Counted from the stretch's first letter, positions 1-13,870 are shown. The stretch is 64,000 bases of DNA from Stictocephala bisonia (GCA_035578905.1 JAQJVL010000522.1:549457-613456); one strand, 5' to 3'. Notes: generated by a model from the sequence alone, not told the origin. Translations and numbers: made by a program.

Positions 1-63
1 TACTACAACAGTATACGCATAATACTAACTTTTACGAAAAGATGTAAAAAATAACACTAAAAA

Positions 64-652
64 TACGGGGTGTTCAAAAAGTCTGGAATCCCTTAATATT
101 TTACTATATAGTATTAATAAACACAGAACAATGAAACTCTAGGATTACGTCCTCACTGTGGTTACTGACTTTTTGGCCATCTTAACTGTCCTTTTTCACT
201 TTGGGGGACGTCCTGTGGATGAAGTCTAAAAAATCTTAAATGTAAGCATAGTCGAGTTATACCTCATTTTAGAGGTCATTGTTAGAGGAATACATTGTCA
301 CAACCCCGACTGGAAAAGGACTACTCGTTTGGAAATAGTAGGCTCTCAAAGTTCCAATGAAGCCAAACTTTTAGAGGCTCTTATTTCCAAACGAATAGTC
401 TTTTTTCAGTCGGAGTTGCGGCAACGTGTTCCTCTTACAACGACCTTTAAAAAGATGTATAACTCGACCTATGCTTACATTCAAGATTTTTCAGATTTCC
501 TCCACGGGACGTCCCCCCAAAGCGAAAATGGACAGTTAAAACGACCAAAAGTTCATTAACTACAGTAAAGACGTAATCCTAGAGTTTCATTGTACTCCGT
601 TGATTAGTAAAATAAATATTAAGGGGGTTCCAGACTTTTTGAACACCCGGTA
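64..652. mobile_element. Palindromic Tc1/mariner-type MITE (foldback element)
   Basis: The two halves are reverse complements over nearly the whole length, about 290 bases each, meeting near 350-360 with almost no spacer. The ends read GGGTGTTCAAAAAGTCTGG at 68 and its complement up to about 648, and each end is bordered by a TA dinucleotide (64-65 and 651-652), as expected for the TA target duplication of Tc1/mariner elements. A 76-codon open frame at 329-559 lies across the palindrome centre and is not considered a gene. No transposase is present, so the element is non-autonomous. The family assignment is inferred from the TA border and the terminal sequence. Confidence 0.85.
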
Positions 653-3404
653 TATAAACTTACGCTAATTGTAGTGAATTTATTTAATTGTTACTTCTTG
701 TTGTAATACATTAAAAATTTTAACCTTTATTAAAATATACTATAGCAGGTTCAAGGTTTTATTTCACATTAAAATTATACTTATTGGCCAAAAATATCAA
801 TTATGAACTCCAATTTCCGAATAAAACCCAAATTATAATTTCAATTACAGCGAAATCTAATCAACCTTAACAGCATCTCCATAGTATTTAAGAGAAGTAT
901 ATATCCGTCACGTATTACTTTCTATAGAAAGTTTTCATTCCCTTTTCTCAGTTGAGAAGTTGTTTCACATTTATCTAATACTGTAGCAAGTTTAGATTTG
1001 AACGTGAGTTTTTCTCGGTTATTGTGCAGTTTCTTCCCACCAAACAAAATTTGAAAACTTTGCCTGAAAAGCTTCAATAATTAGGCTATAAAGAGATGCT
1101 TCTTATTCTGTTGAAATCACAGACTTTACCGACAATTTTGGGAAAAACAATGTCACAAGTTTTATTATTTTTTACATTTTTCGTTAATTTAAATTACATT
1201 GTTATTATTTTAAAAAATAATTAAAAAATTTGATGTATTTTTTACGCTGAATACGCACTTAAAATTTAGATATTATGGCCTATAACGGTTATTTCTCAAA
1301 ATATACCGGAAAAACTACGTTCGTGGCAAATCTCGATTAGAGTCCATTATGCGATTGTTACTAAGTGATTGCCACGAATTTAAAATAATTAAATTTACAT
1401 TTAGTTTAATGCAAATTACGAATTTTTTTTGAGTCAATTGATAGTTAGGATAAGTTAGGTTATGTTTGGTTAGGTGAGTAAAAAGTGTATTTTTCGGGTC
1501 AAAAAAATAATGTTCTTGAAAATCTAATTAAATATTCGTGTTCAGCATAAGAACACGTACAATGCAAATTTTTTAAAAAAGTTGTTTTTTTCACTGTCAG
1601 ACAAAAAACTAGTTTTTCGAGTTTTCTGTAAAAACGAGTTTTCCGCGGTTTAAATTAACCTTCTCAAGAGATATAAACTCATATTTCACCACTTTTTCAA
1701 CAAGAATATTATTACTATAAATGGCTAGAAAGTGCATAATTCTCACTTCGGTTAGTGAAATTCTTAGTTTTACGTGTCTCAGGGCCAGCTACAGTTTTAT
1801 ACCAACGTTACTCTGAACCTTAGATGGTGGAATTTTAAAATCTTCATCATTGTGTGAATATTTTATGGTAATATCAAGAACTGTTTAGTAGATGAATGGC
1901 TTTTATTTTACTTTGCCTTTAAAATTAAGGTATTTTAACGTCAGTAAAAGCAAATGCTGTAATATGTTGTAATAAACGTCAGTAGAAAACAATTTGATAA
2001 GTGTCAATGTGCCTATTCAAAATAGTAACAAAATAAGTTATAGCTATTCACATTAGTGAACAGTTATCAAACCAAGACAAGATAAGGCGGACACAATAGG
2101 AATAGATTTAACAAAGGGGCAACAACAAGAAAATTGCGCCCTTTACAGCTTCATAACTGATATTGCCGTCATTAAACGTTATTAAGGGAAGTTTAAAGCG
2201 GATGCCTGTAATACAGAAGATAGCATTGTTCCCAGAAACTTGGAATGTGTCTGTATAGATGTTCAACGAGATTATAGATGTCTTCTTATAAGGCAATTTA
2301 CGTTCCTTCAAAGTCACTCAATCGTAACTACACAACACGTGTGATAAATGTAGTTACAGCTAAATCGTTTGATATCGATTTAAGATCTAATGATCATATT
2401 TGTGGGTTATTATAAATGGTTTAAATGTAAATCCTGCATTCATGATTTGCAATATATGCCTTGCTAATTAGCACACAAAACTGCAACTAACTGTACTTTT
2501 GCAATGCATTTCATAAACCTTTTTTTTAACCAAGATATTTTTTCCAATTTTCGTTAGTATCACTGAGTCACTTCACATCTTTCCAAATCAATTAATCTGT
2601 TCAATATGCAACATAGTTTCAAAAAATATTTCCCATCATTTTTAACGATAATAAATGAATTAAACTACTGTAAAAATAAACAATAAACTTTCGCCTCAGA
2701 AACCATAAATATTATTTATAATATTGGACTGCTGGCATGGAGTTCCAAGGGTTCAATAGCTACTCTCTATTTGAAGAGATAACAACAGAGTGTGTAAATG
2801 TGTTTTTGATAACATTTCTTTAAATTTCAACCCGTTAGGGCCTCTTGAATTTATATTATATGATATCTTTCGACATAATATCGTCTATTCATTTGCCATG
2901 AGATTATTTAACCACCATTAATACAGATACATATGGTCAGTTTGTAACATAGACTACAAACTACAAACCCATTTCCACTGGCGATTTACACTAAAGCTTT
3001 TTTTGGATCTTCCACTACTTAGTTATTACTCCATATTTGATAACCACGAGTCTTTGGACAATACTATCCTTAGAGTCGGAGAAAACTAACCCTGACTACA
3101 TTTGCTTGCTTCCTAACAAACAAAACGAGGATTTCACTACCCCTAAGGCTGAAAGCACATCAAACAATCCTTCATATATAGTTACTTAAGTTTATAAATG
3201 TGTGTGCAAATATTGTCTACGTTTTTGTTAGTTAGGTGAGTAAAAATATAACTGTCATCTTGGGATGAATCAACCGAGGCCGGAGACCATGGTTGCACTC
3301 CTTGTTGAGGGGATTACGAGAACCATGAATGAGGCTAAACACGAATTTTTTCATAAATAAATTGCACAGTTTATGCTAAATGTCGAGCTAGAATGTTATA
3401 ATAA
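653..3404. other. AT-rich intergenic DNA, no gene recognised
   Basis: No convincing coding frame or RNA gene is seen. A cluster of AGGTTA-type motifs (GTTAGGTTATG, GGTTAGG) lies at about 1445-1485; such motifs are common interspersed sequence in insects and do not make a telomere here. A short minus-strand open frame at 2108-2317 has no recognisable domain. Confidence 0.6.
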
Positions 3405-3659
3405 TTAAAACTAAGCCAATATAAATACATTTTTCATCCAAAACTAGTTTATATATCTATACAATACTTAACATTTCACTGTATTTTTATGCTTCGATTT
3501 CTGGTTTATATCAAAAACTCAAATAAGAAAATAATTTGATAAAATACAAAGTCAGTTCTAAATATGAGCTGCTAAGTTAGCGACAGGACTTTTATTAAAC
3601 TTAATGAAAGTGTATAGATACGATATTAAAAATGTGAATTTATGTGATTTCGGAAATGA

Positions 3660-3765
3660 ATTATTGTTTTCTTCAGTTCCCAGAGTACAGAGGCCCCTGT
3701 GGAAATCAGTGGAAACTATGTGTGACAAAATAGCAGCTGTAGCAATATTTTGTTTGTTGAAAAAG
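3660..3765 (-). other. Fragment related to 30570-30670
   Basis: About 90 bases match the segment at 30.57-30.67 kb at roughly 70% by eye, with a shared core GTGGAAATCAGTG and a shared AGCAATATT further on. On the minus strand both copies encode a hydrophobic stretch including L-I-S-T-G, but this copy has an in-frame stop just upstream of that motif. It may be a decayed copy of the same gene or transposon fragment. The family is not recognised. Confidence 0.4.
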
Positions 3766-4010
3766 TTATTTTATTTCTTATCATTATTTCAGCAAAAATT
3801 AATGAAATAATAAAAATTAGTTTGATGTTAAAGAAAAATATAGGATATGAAAGGTTAGAGAACTACTACTACTATTTATAATACAATCATAGCAGAGAAA
3901 AAAATTCTGTATCTAAGACAGCTGTAATAAATATATGTAATAAAATATATATTTTAAAAAATAACAAGGGGATATCCTTCGAAAATATTCAGACTAAGAT
4001 CAAAAAATGA

Positions 4011-4421
4011 TTCGGTTGTCACTGCAGTGGTGTAGTTACTGATTCAGTTGTCACTGTACTGGTGTACTTACTGATTCAGTTGTCACTGCGGTGGTGTACT
4101 TACTGATTCAGCCGTCTCTGCAGTGGTGTACTTACTGATTCAGTTGTAACTGCGGTGGTGTATATACTGATTCGGTTGTCACTGCAGTAATGTACTTACT
4201 GATTCAGTTGTCACTGCAGTGGTGTACTTACTGATTCAGCCGTCTCTGCAGTGGTGTACTTACTGATTCAGTTGTAACTGCGGTGGTGTATATACTGATT
4301 CGGTTGTCACTGCAGTGGTGTACTTACTGATTCAGTTTTAACTGCGGTGGTGTATATACTGATTCGGTTGTCACTGCAGTAATGTACTTACTGATTCAAT
4401 TGTCACTGCAGTGGTGTACTT
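4011..4421. repeat. 32-bp minisatellite, ~13 copies
   Basis: The unit contains GATTCAGTTGTCACTGCAG followed by TGGTGTACTTACT, with period 32. A variant reading CAGCCGTCTCTG occurs at 4109 and again at 4237, exactly 128 bases later, so four-unit blocks have been duplicated as higher-order repeats. The array lies inside the inverted-arm element at 3405-5222. Confidence 0.9.
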
Positions 4422-5222
4422 TATACCTCCTAGTAGAGACGTCAGGACCTCCTTACCCTGTATAAGTGCGCAGTCTAATCTCATGGAGTAGTCGACAGAG
4501 AACCATAGATCTGAAAATGTGTTCGTAGTTAGTAATTAAAACAGTGTAATATATTATATTATATTTATAAAGTATATGTTTTACAAGTTTATTAAGGTAT
4601 AAATCATAATATTCTACACCGTATGAAAGAAAATTATTATTATATCATAGTCTATAAGTTCTTTTTCCAATCAAGAAAATAGATTTTACAATACATAACA
4701 ACAACCAATAGTATATTATGAAGATATCAATGAGCTGTTTATTTACCAAATACTTCACCTGTATTCAGCTTCGTTGTGATTGATTTCTTATTCTTTGGCT
4801 ATTTATTCTTCAAGAGTAAAAGAACCTCACTGGAAGTAAGGTTTTTTTAAACTTATGTTGTGATACTGTAAAAATTTAAGCACATATCTAATTATATATT
4901 TTTAATTCTAAATATACCAGCATGTAATAAACAGTCAATTCATATATTCATTCTTATTCATGGAGAATTGAACGGTGAAGGTAAAGTAGATAGCTAGGCT
5001 GTATACATTGTATCAAGGCAATATTGTATTAAATAAAAGTCCTGTCGCTAACTTAGCCACTCATGTTTAGAATGTGGTTTAGTATTTTATCATGTTTTAT
5101 TTAAGTTTTTTTTATATATAAACCAGTAATCGAAGCATAAAAATAAATAAAATTATACGTATTGTATAGATAAGTAAACTATTTTTGGCTGAAAAATGTA
5201 TTTACATTGGCTTGATTTAATG

Positions 5223-6777
5223 TATTCGTATAATATGTATTCTTTCAATGTAACATCTCTCTTCGTCTACTTTCCAATAATTAAGGCCATAACATTCACC
5301 TTGTGGTGGTTAAAGTAACACAATAGCAACAATAAAATGGTTTCTCGTTGTTGTAGTTATTGTTGAGTAGGGTAACGCGCATGGAGTTGCTTCAAGTGTT
5401 CTCGTGAGCGTTAGTGACGAACAGAACAGACGAGGCACTACCCGGGCCTCCGGTATACGAAACTTTTTTACAGTTTCCAGTATAAAACATTTGTATTTGC
5501 ACTTTCTTTGTGGTTTAAAGACAACGATCTTATTTTATTAACTCTTAAAACCCCTTATTACTCGTGTAAATAATTAAAGTAGATTAATTGTGTAACTAAG
5601 ATTAGAAATTGAGTCAATGTTGAACGAGTGGAACAAAGAATTGTAGTAAGCTAAATTTTTATAAAATAAAACTAACTACACTTTATCCTTATTATGTAAT
5701 CAGTCGTTATTTAATAACCCAATAACAAGTAAACAACCGAGAGCTGAGATTGAATTAGAATGTATTTGGTCACTAAATACATTTTATTTTATTATTAGTC
5801 GTGTATTGGGGCCATACTTATGGAATGTTAGATATTGGTTTTCACAAATCACGTTACCGGCCAATTTTACGTTTTTTTAAGATCGAGTAACTGGCTCGTT
5901 AGAGTGAGTACGTTAGATTTGTTTAAACTTTGTATTCTCTTGAGGAGGATTTTAGGTGCTACCTAAAATATATTAAATAGTTCACAAGTCAACGATAGCT
6001 ACTTTCAAAATACATCATGACTATTTACAAAACTCACGTAATTTTCCATCGTTAAATTTTTAAGGAAAGAATTAATACCTTGATTAATGTATGCAGCTAC
6101 AGGAGTGTTCATTAGTACTTTCCAAACAAAGAGATCCTCTAGAAATCCGATTTAATTAATTAACTAGTTTTAGGACAACCTTGGTTCGTGGCTCAATTGT
6201 ATACTAATCATGTATAGTTCAAAACCATAAAATGAAGCGTTGTTTGTCTAAAAGCTTGAATGACTTCTTTAATTTCTACGAGTTTTCTAGAAACCTTTAC
6301 CTTTTTCTACTAGTATCAATAGAACTTGAGAAACATTTGAAAATCTCAAGTGATTCCTGGGTTAACTTATACTTACCAAATTTCAAATCTATAGCTCCTA
6401 GTATCTTACAATTGTAATTTATTGTTTCATAAGTACTGTTTATTATACTACTTACGTCATAAATTTCCAATTATGATTATTTTATTAATTAGTTCTGAAT
6501 ATAAATATATCCTCTGCAAAACAAACAATAAGAGTGTACATTTTTTAGTTTAACACTGTTATCTTTATCTTTTGAGCCTGAATATTACTTATCGTTTCCA
6601 AAATGGTCCAGGTGGTTTTAAGTTAGCCTATACTTAATTTGTTTCCTCCAAAATATCTTTTGACATGAGACATAATATGAAATAAATAATCTATAACTTT
6701 ATGGAAAGTATTCACAAACTATTTTTTTTAATAATTGATCACTCGCAAGTTTTATTTAATAGTTGTTGTGTTTTCAG
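5223..6777. other. AT-rich intergenic DNA with a small CpG-containing patch
   Basis: No gene is recognised. Around 5375-5460 the sequence is GC- and CpG-richer than its surroundings (for example CGCG, CCCGGGCC, CTCGTGAGCG) and is followed by a T-tract and ACAG. This could be a remnant promoter or exon, but nothing in the sequence confirms it. A 61-codon frame at 6232-6417 has no recognisable feature. Confidence 0.5.
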
Positions 6778-7441
6778 CATACTAATTAAGTGCTAAGTGT
6801 ACACTGTAAGAATATATCAAACATACTACTTAAGTGCTAAGTGTACACTGTAAGAATATATCAAACATACTACTTAAGTGCTAAGTGTTCACTGTAAGAC
6901 TACCGATCAGCTTACTAAAGTGGTCAGTGCTCACTTTAAGGCTACCTATCAGCCTACTAAAGTGGTCAGTGCTCACTGTAAGGCTACCTATCAGCTTACT
7001 AAAGTGGTCAGTGCTCACTTTAAGGCTACCTATCAGCTTACTAAAGTGTTCAGTGTTCACTGTAAGGCTACCTATCAGCTTACTAAAGTGGTCAGTGCTC
7101 ACTGTAAGGCTACCTATCAGCCTACTAAAGTGGTCAGTGCTCACTGTAAGGCTACTTATCAGCCTACCAAAGTGGTCAGTGCTCACTCTAAGGCTACCTA
7201 TCAGCTTACTAAAGTGGCCAGTGCTCACTGTAAGGCTACCTATCAGCTTACTAAAGTGGTCAGTGCTCACTGTAAGGCTACCTATCAGCTTACTAAAGTG
7301 GTCAGTGCTCATTTTAAGGCTACCTATCAGCTTACTAAAGTGCTCAGTGTTCACTGTAAGGCTACCGATCAGCTTACTAAAGTGTTCAAAAATCACTGTA
7401 AGGCTACCGATCAGCTTACTAAAGTGCTCACTGTTCACTGT
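6778..7441. repeat. 42-bp minisatellite with 44-45-bp leading units
   Basis: Three leading units of 44-45 bases (6781-6913) contain AAGTGCTAAGTGTACACTG. They pass into about 12-13 units of exactly 42 bases containing CTATCAGCTTACTAAAGTGG. Because 42 is a multiple of three, several frames stay open on both strands (6878-7462 plus, 6881-7474 minus, 6885-7478 plus); these are by-products of the period rather than genes. The array stops exactly where the left arm of the giant palindrome begins. Confidence 0.92.
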
Positions 7442-10400
7442 AATCAGACCAGTACCACGTGATTCGGATTCCACGTAAAGATGTAAGCCCTTTAGTTGCT
7501 TTAGCCATTTGCCTATTTATAAATGTCTCACTCTAAGTAACAGCCGACCTTAGTTAGTAACAGTGACTACAATCTTTCTTCTACACTCATCACACTCTTT
7601 CGCCCCTAATCTTCACCAATATATTAAAGAACTTAGTTTTAATAATGAACAAAAAAGAGTGTTTTATTACACTGCCCAGTATTACCACTGAATGTCACAG
7701 TTGAGCAATCAAATATAAGTTAAATTAAGTTCGTGGCTTTTAGTCTCCACAAACTATTTGACTTATTATGACACTGTTCCTCTCTTTTCTATCTGTTTTT
7801 ATCGCGTACATTGTCAATGGTTTATTATGTCTAGCTATTAACAAGTGATGTTTTGAGTGTAAATAACTCGTTTTTCCCAGAATTCATTAATCAAATTGCG
7901 GTAAACAAGTTGGAGCCTACAAAGAGCTATCGGCCCAAAGTCTGACCTTTAAAAGGATTATCTGGTAAACTTTTACTTTGTCCATCAATTTTTGTAATTG
8001 ACACTCAGTAAAGAAATTTTATATTCAAATTTGCAAAAAATAAGTAAATCCGAATAGATTATATGAGAGGTAGTTTTGTGTTTGTTTGAAGTATCTAAAT
8101 CACAAATTTTATCGCGATTAATCAAATAGTTTGGATTTAGTCGAGTTACAAACAAACAGGTGACATAAACAGCAATAGAATAAAACATGAAGCTCGTCAA
8201 ACAAACGAGCAAGTTAAAATATATAAAAGGTATGTTTCCGATAGTTAAACTATATACTAAACTAGTGAATGTTGTATTTTGGAAGTTTACTTTGTCTTCA
8301 AATTCTGTTTTGCAGACTAGCTGATGTATAAGATATTATGAAATAAAGTAAATTCATTTACCTTTATACAAGTGTTGTGTTAGTTGAAGTAATTTGAATA
8401 GTGAAAGTTTTGTGGTTTAAAGCTTAAAGTACCTGTAGCTATTGATTGATATTGCTTTTATAGTTGGCTTCAAATTAACTTCCCACTGGAGTAGCGAATC
8501 TAGTAACTAAACAAGTTGGCAATTAAACTGTCTGAAATTGCTTTGGCTGAACGCTCTTATGTAGGAATACAGTCTATAATAAATTGCATGCCTTTTTGAT
8601 GTTAATGAAATAAAAATACGATTTCTCGTTATTTAATTTACGTATTTATTTATCTATTGGTATACAAAATTTGAAATATCGAAACAATATTTTATTCACG
8701 TTTCAGTGTTGATGAAAAACCAAACAATTACTATAAGGTAAGCTATTTTTTTTAACAAGTCTATTGTATTTTTGAGGATAGTAACTGAGGGACTCAAACA
8801 CAGTTCATAGGGTAATCTAACAGTTAGATTCGCAATTCTGAAGAAAGCCCTACATTTTTCTTCCGAAAGTGGAAGATGTGCGTTAATTAGATCCAAGCTT
8901 GTTGAAGATCATATTTATGTATATTTATGTATGCGGTAAGATTACATCAAAAATAGAAATAGCTATATTGTCTATTATAAAAACAGTTAACAAATATACT
9001 AAAATTGATTTAGTGAAAAAAGCTTGTTGTCAAAAACAAAATGACTTTTTATTGTTTTATATTTGTAATTATATTTATGATGAAACCTAACCTGATGTTC
9101 TCTGTTTCAAACCCTAAATTAAATTTAAATAAAACAAAACACGCGCAAAAATAATTTCTAAAAACGAAAGAAATAAAATCAATCATTCTGGAACACAATT
9201 CCAGGTAATATATATCAGACCTTTTCTGTTTTTTATAATAATTTACCTTATTTTAATTTAGAAATTATTAAAATTAATTAATTATACAAAATTATGAATT
9301 TGCCTAAGTATAGACTTCAAAGTTCAAATAATCATGATGGTGTTTTAGTAGTTTGGCAAGAAATCTGTTGTTTTCGAAAAACATTTTAAGTAAAATTGTA
9401 AGCTATGTAAAAAATTTCATAATGCAAAATTACATAAAAAGTTACGTAAGTAATATCGTGAATACCATTAGGTCAGTAACAATAGTTTTATGAGTAATCA
9501 TTTAAACTGATATTTTTCTTGTACGTTCAAATTTACTTTAATTGTGTATAGAAATTACTATTTTAATGGTGTATTAGGTGAATATAACTTCTAATAATAT
9601 CCACTATACCACATTACGTCTATACGTTTATTTAAAACCCGTTCTGTAAAACACAAGAGAGGTTATATTGTTACGAAATATAACCTCTTATGACATACGT
9701 CAATACAATTACGTAGTTCCTTCGAACAAGGTTAGCTAACTGAATTTAACTGGATTCCGCATGAATTGCAACTTCCTAACTGATAATGCTTGTAATACCA
9801 GTTATGCTTGAGAGGAATGGTGACATAAACTTAGTTATTTATAGCTTAGAGTGTTAAGTTTATCTGTCATTTAAGTACAGGGGCATTCATTACTTTAGTA
9901 TATGAAACTCAATGGTAACAAAGAATGAGAGTTAAAATTGTGAATTTGACTTGGTAACTATGGAGACCAAAAAGTCAAATGAAATAAAATATACGCCTAA
10001 CTAAACTGACAGAGATTTTGTACATGACTACATGTACATTCAGAATAGTGTTCAGTGTTAACGGCGTAAACTGTTAGGAAGAATTGAGTGTACGGTTGGT
10101 AAAAACAATGGACCTAAAAGGATGCCACTGTTGATAATAATATTCCATCACATATTGCATAGAATATTCTATAGGACAACTAATTTTAATATTGTATACT
10201 CCTATAAAGATTATGTATATTGGGGTATCACGTTGTATACGCCATTACAAGTTTTACTTGCAACTACAGTACTAAGCATGAGAGGTTCAAACTTCAAGAA
10301 AACAGTTATCGTTGTAATTTTTTAACTGCTAAGTATATTTTTTAACAAGATATGCCTTAAATCCCTGCACAAACGGGTTAATTAGTAAATCCGTACACAC

Positions 10401-13326
10401 AGCTATCCATCCACTGGCCAATTTTTTACATCTCAGATTATAGGCTGTAGTATGATTGGTTAACTCTATCTACCCCAATATACATAATCTTTATAGGAGT
10501 ATACAATATTAAAATTAGTTGTCCTATAGAATATTCTATGCAATATGTGATGGAATATTATTATCAACAGTGGCATCCTTTTAAGTCCATTGTTTTTACC
10601 AACCGTACACTCAATTCTTCCTAACAGTTGACGCCGTTAACACTGAACACTATTCTGAATGCTTAGTCATGTACAAAATCTCTGTCAGTTTAGTTAGGCG
10701 TATATTTTATTTTATTTGAATTTTTGGTCTCCATAGTTACCAAGTCAAATTCACAATTTTAACTCTCATTCTTTGTTACCATTGAGTTTCATATACTAAA
10801 GTAATGAATGCCCCTGTACTTAAATGACAGATAAACTTAACACTCTAAGCTATAAATAACTAAGTTTATGTCACCATTCCTCTCAAGCATAACTGGTATT
10901 ACAAGCATTATCAGTTAGGAAGTTGCAATTCATGTGGAATCCAGTTAAATTCAGTTAGCTAACCTTGTTCGAAGGAACTACGTAATTGTATTGACGTATG
11001 TCATAAGAGGTTATATTTCGTAACAATATAACCTCTCTTGTGTTTTACAGAACGGGTTTTAAATAAACGTATAGACGTAATGTGGTATAGTGGATATTAT
11101 TAGAAGTTATATTCACCTGATACACCATTAAAATAGTAATTTCTATACACAATAAAAGTTAATTTGAACGTACAAGAAAAATATCAGTTTAAATGATTAC
11201 TCATAAAACTATTGTTACTGACCTAATTGTATTCACGATATTACTTACGTAACTTTTTATGTAATTTATTTTGCATTGTGCAATTTTTTACATGGCTTAC
11301 AATTTTACTTAAAACATTTTTCGAAAACAACAGATTTCTTGCCAAACTATTAAAACACCATCATGATTATTTGAACTTTCAAGTCTATATAGGCCTACGT
11401 AGGCAAATTTATAATTTTATATAATTAATTATAATAATCGCTAAATTAAAATAAGATAAATTATTATAAAGAACAGAAAACGTCTGATATATATCACCTG
11501 GAATTGTGCTCCAAAATCATTGATTTTATTACTTTCGTTTATTGAAATTATTTTTGCGCATGTATTTTTTTTTTTTTTTTTTTTTTTAATTTAATTTAGG
11601 AATTTAAACAGAGAACATCAGGTTAGGTTTCATCATAAATATAATTACAAATATAAAAAAATTAAAAGGCAACTTGTTTTTGACAACAAGCTTTTTTCAG
11701 TAAATCAATTTTAGTATTATATTTATTAACTGTTTTTATAATAGACAATATAGCTATTTCTATTTTTGATGTAATCTTACCGCATACATAAATATACATA
11801 AATATGATCTTCAACAAGCTTGGATCTAATTAACGCACATCTTCCACTTTCGGAAGAAAAATGTAGGGTTTTCTTCAGAATTGCGAATCTAACAGTTAGA
11901 TTACGCTTTGAACTGTGTTTGAGTCTCTCAGTTATTATCCTCAAAAATACAATAGACTTGTTAAAAAAAATAGCTTACCTTATTGTAATTGTTTGGTTTT
12001 TCATCAACACTGAAACGTGAATAAAATATTGTTTCGATATTTCAAATTTTGTATACCAATAGATCTTTAAGTACGTAAATTAAATAACGAGAAATCGTAT
12101 TTTTATTTCAATAACATCACAAAGTTATTCAATTTATTATAGACTTTTCAATTTATTATAGACTGTATTCCTTCATAAGAGCGTAGATATTGTTCAGCCA
12201 AAGCAATTTCAGACAGTTTAATTGCCAACTTGTTTAGTTACTCGATTCGCTACTCCAGTGGGAAGTTAATTTGAAGCCAACTATAAAAGCAATATCAATC
12301 AATAGCTACAGGTACTTTAAGCTTTAAACCACAAAACTTTCACTATTCAAATTACTTCAATTAACACAAGACTTTTAAAAAGGTAAATGAATTTACTTTA
12401 TTTCAAAATATATTATACATCAGCAAGCCTGCAAAACAGAATTTGTAGACAAAGTAAACTTTCAAATACAACATTCCCTAGTTTATTACATAGTATTACT
12501 ATTGGAAACATACCTTCTAAATATTTTAACTTGCTCGTTTGTTTGACGAGCTTTATGTTTACTCTATCGCTGTTTTTGTCACCTGTTTGTTTGTAACTCG
12601 ACTAAATCCAAACTATTTGATTAATCACCATAAAATTTGTGATTTAGATACTTCAAACAAACACAAAACTACCTTACATATAATCTAATCGGATTTACTT
12701 ATTTTTAAAAATTGGATACAAAATTCCTTTACAGAGTGTTGATTACCAAAATTGATTGACATATTAAAATCTGAAGTTTACCAGATAATCCTTTTAAAGG
12801 TCAGAATTTGGGCCGATAACTCTTTGTAGGCTCCAACTTGTTTACCGCAAGTTACTGATAGGTTGGAATGAATTTGATTAATGAATTCTGGGAAAAAATT
12901 AGTTATTTACACTCAAACATTTACTTGTTCATAGTTAGACATTAAAAACCCTTGACAATGGTATGAGATAAAAACATAAATAAAAGAGGAACCGTGTTAT
13001 AATAATTCAAATAGTTTGTGGAGACTAAAAGCCACGAACTTAATTGAACTTATATTTGATTGCTGAACTATGACATTCAGTGGCAATACTGGGCAGCGTA
13101 ATAAAACACTCTTTTTTGTTCATTATTAAAACTTAGTTCTTTAATATATGGGTGAAGGTGAGGGGTGAAAGAGTGTGTTGAGTGTAGAAGAAAGATTGTA
13201 GTCACTGTTACTAACTAAGGTCGGCTGTTACTTAGAGTGAGACATTTATAAATAGGCAAATGGCTAAAGCAACTAAAGGGCTTACATATTTACGTGGAAT
13301 CCGAATCACGTAGTATTAGTCTGATT
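7442..13326. repeat. Giant imperfect palindrome, arms ~2.8 kb
   Basis: The left arm (7442 to about 10228) and right arm (about 10471 to 13326) are reverse complements along their whole length, at roughly 90% identity by eye with scattered indels. Outer ends are AATCAGAC (7442) and GTCTGATT (13319-13326); inner ends are TATTGGGGTA (10219) and TACCCCAATA (10471). The ~240-bp centre (10229-10470) is single copy. A 23-base T-run (11565-11587) exists only in the right arm. Mirror-image 66-codon frames (8696-8896 minus, 11820-12020 plus) exist because of the symmetry and have no recognised domain. There is no transposase. It could be a very large foldback element or an old inverted duplication. Confidence 0.93.
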
Positions 13327-13870
13327 TTTAGCTAATTGACAAGCATGATACTCCGTTATCCTCCCCAGACATCTCAACTACTATCCGTAACAAAAGTTTT
13401 GGAGACTTCAGTTTGGATGCTTACAAAAATTAAACTAACAAAGCTATGGTAATGGAACCTGTACCAATATTTTCATTGTTTTATTGTGCGTTGATAGGCG
13501 TCAATAAAAAAGTTTTTGTATTATTTTTGATATTTATACTCAGTACCGAACGAAAAAGTACACGATTTTTCACTAATTCCAAACAAATCGCTGCGAAGCG
13601 AGAACGCCTTTCGCAGCGAGGCGCTCGGTCCTGAGTTATGTGGCAGGAATGCGCTGTTGCCAGGTGAACAACCCTCTTCAGGCTGTCGTGACTTACTGGT
13701 AAGGCCACCCCTGTAAAATATCTGGTAAATATGACTGTTTTCTCTGAATAAGGCATGACTGATAACTTAAAGGCACGCTGACACTTATTTTATATATTAT
13801 GCGTGAGTTATTGTCGAGTAAGCATCTCCCAGAGAACATTTTTCCGAGCAAGAAATTGTAATGATATTAA

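Larger units (their letters stand above)
3405..5222. mobile_element. Element with ~195-bp inverted arms enclosing a minisatellite
   Basis: The left arm (about 3405-3598) and right arm (about 5027-5222) are reverse complements with moderate divergence. The inner edges share GCGACAGGACTTTTATT and its complement, and the outer edges share ATTGGCTT/AAGCCAAT. About 1.4 kb lies between them, including a 32-bp tandem repeat and a short segment related to one at 30.57-30.67 kb. No transposase is seen. A foldback or long-TIR non-autonomous DNA transposon is the simplest reading. No clear target-site duplication was found at the outer edges. Confidence 0.7.

Noticed and set aside
329..559. 76-codon open frame
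   Set aside because: It spans the centre of a palindromic MITE; the sequence is constrained by symmetry, and no protein domain is visible.
6878..7478. Three overlapping ~195-codon frames on both strands
   Set aside because: All follow from a 42-bp (3n) tandem repeat without stop codons; the peptides are simple repeats in every frame.
8696..12020. Mirror-image 66-codon frames in both palindrome arms
   Set aside because: The second exists only because the arms are inverted copies; differences between them change amino acids freely and no domain is recognised.
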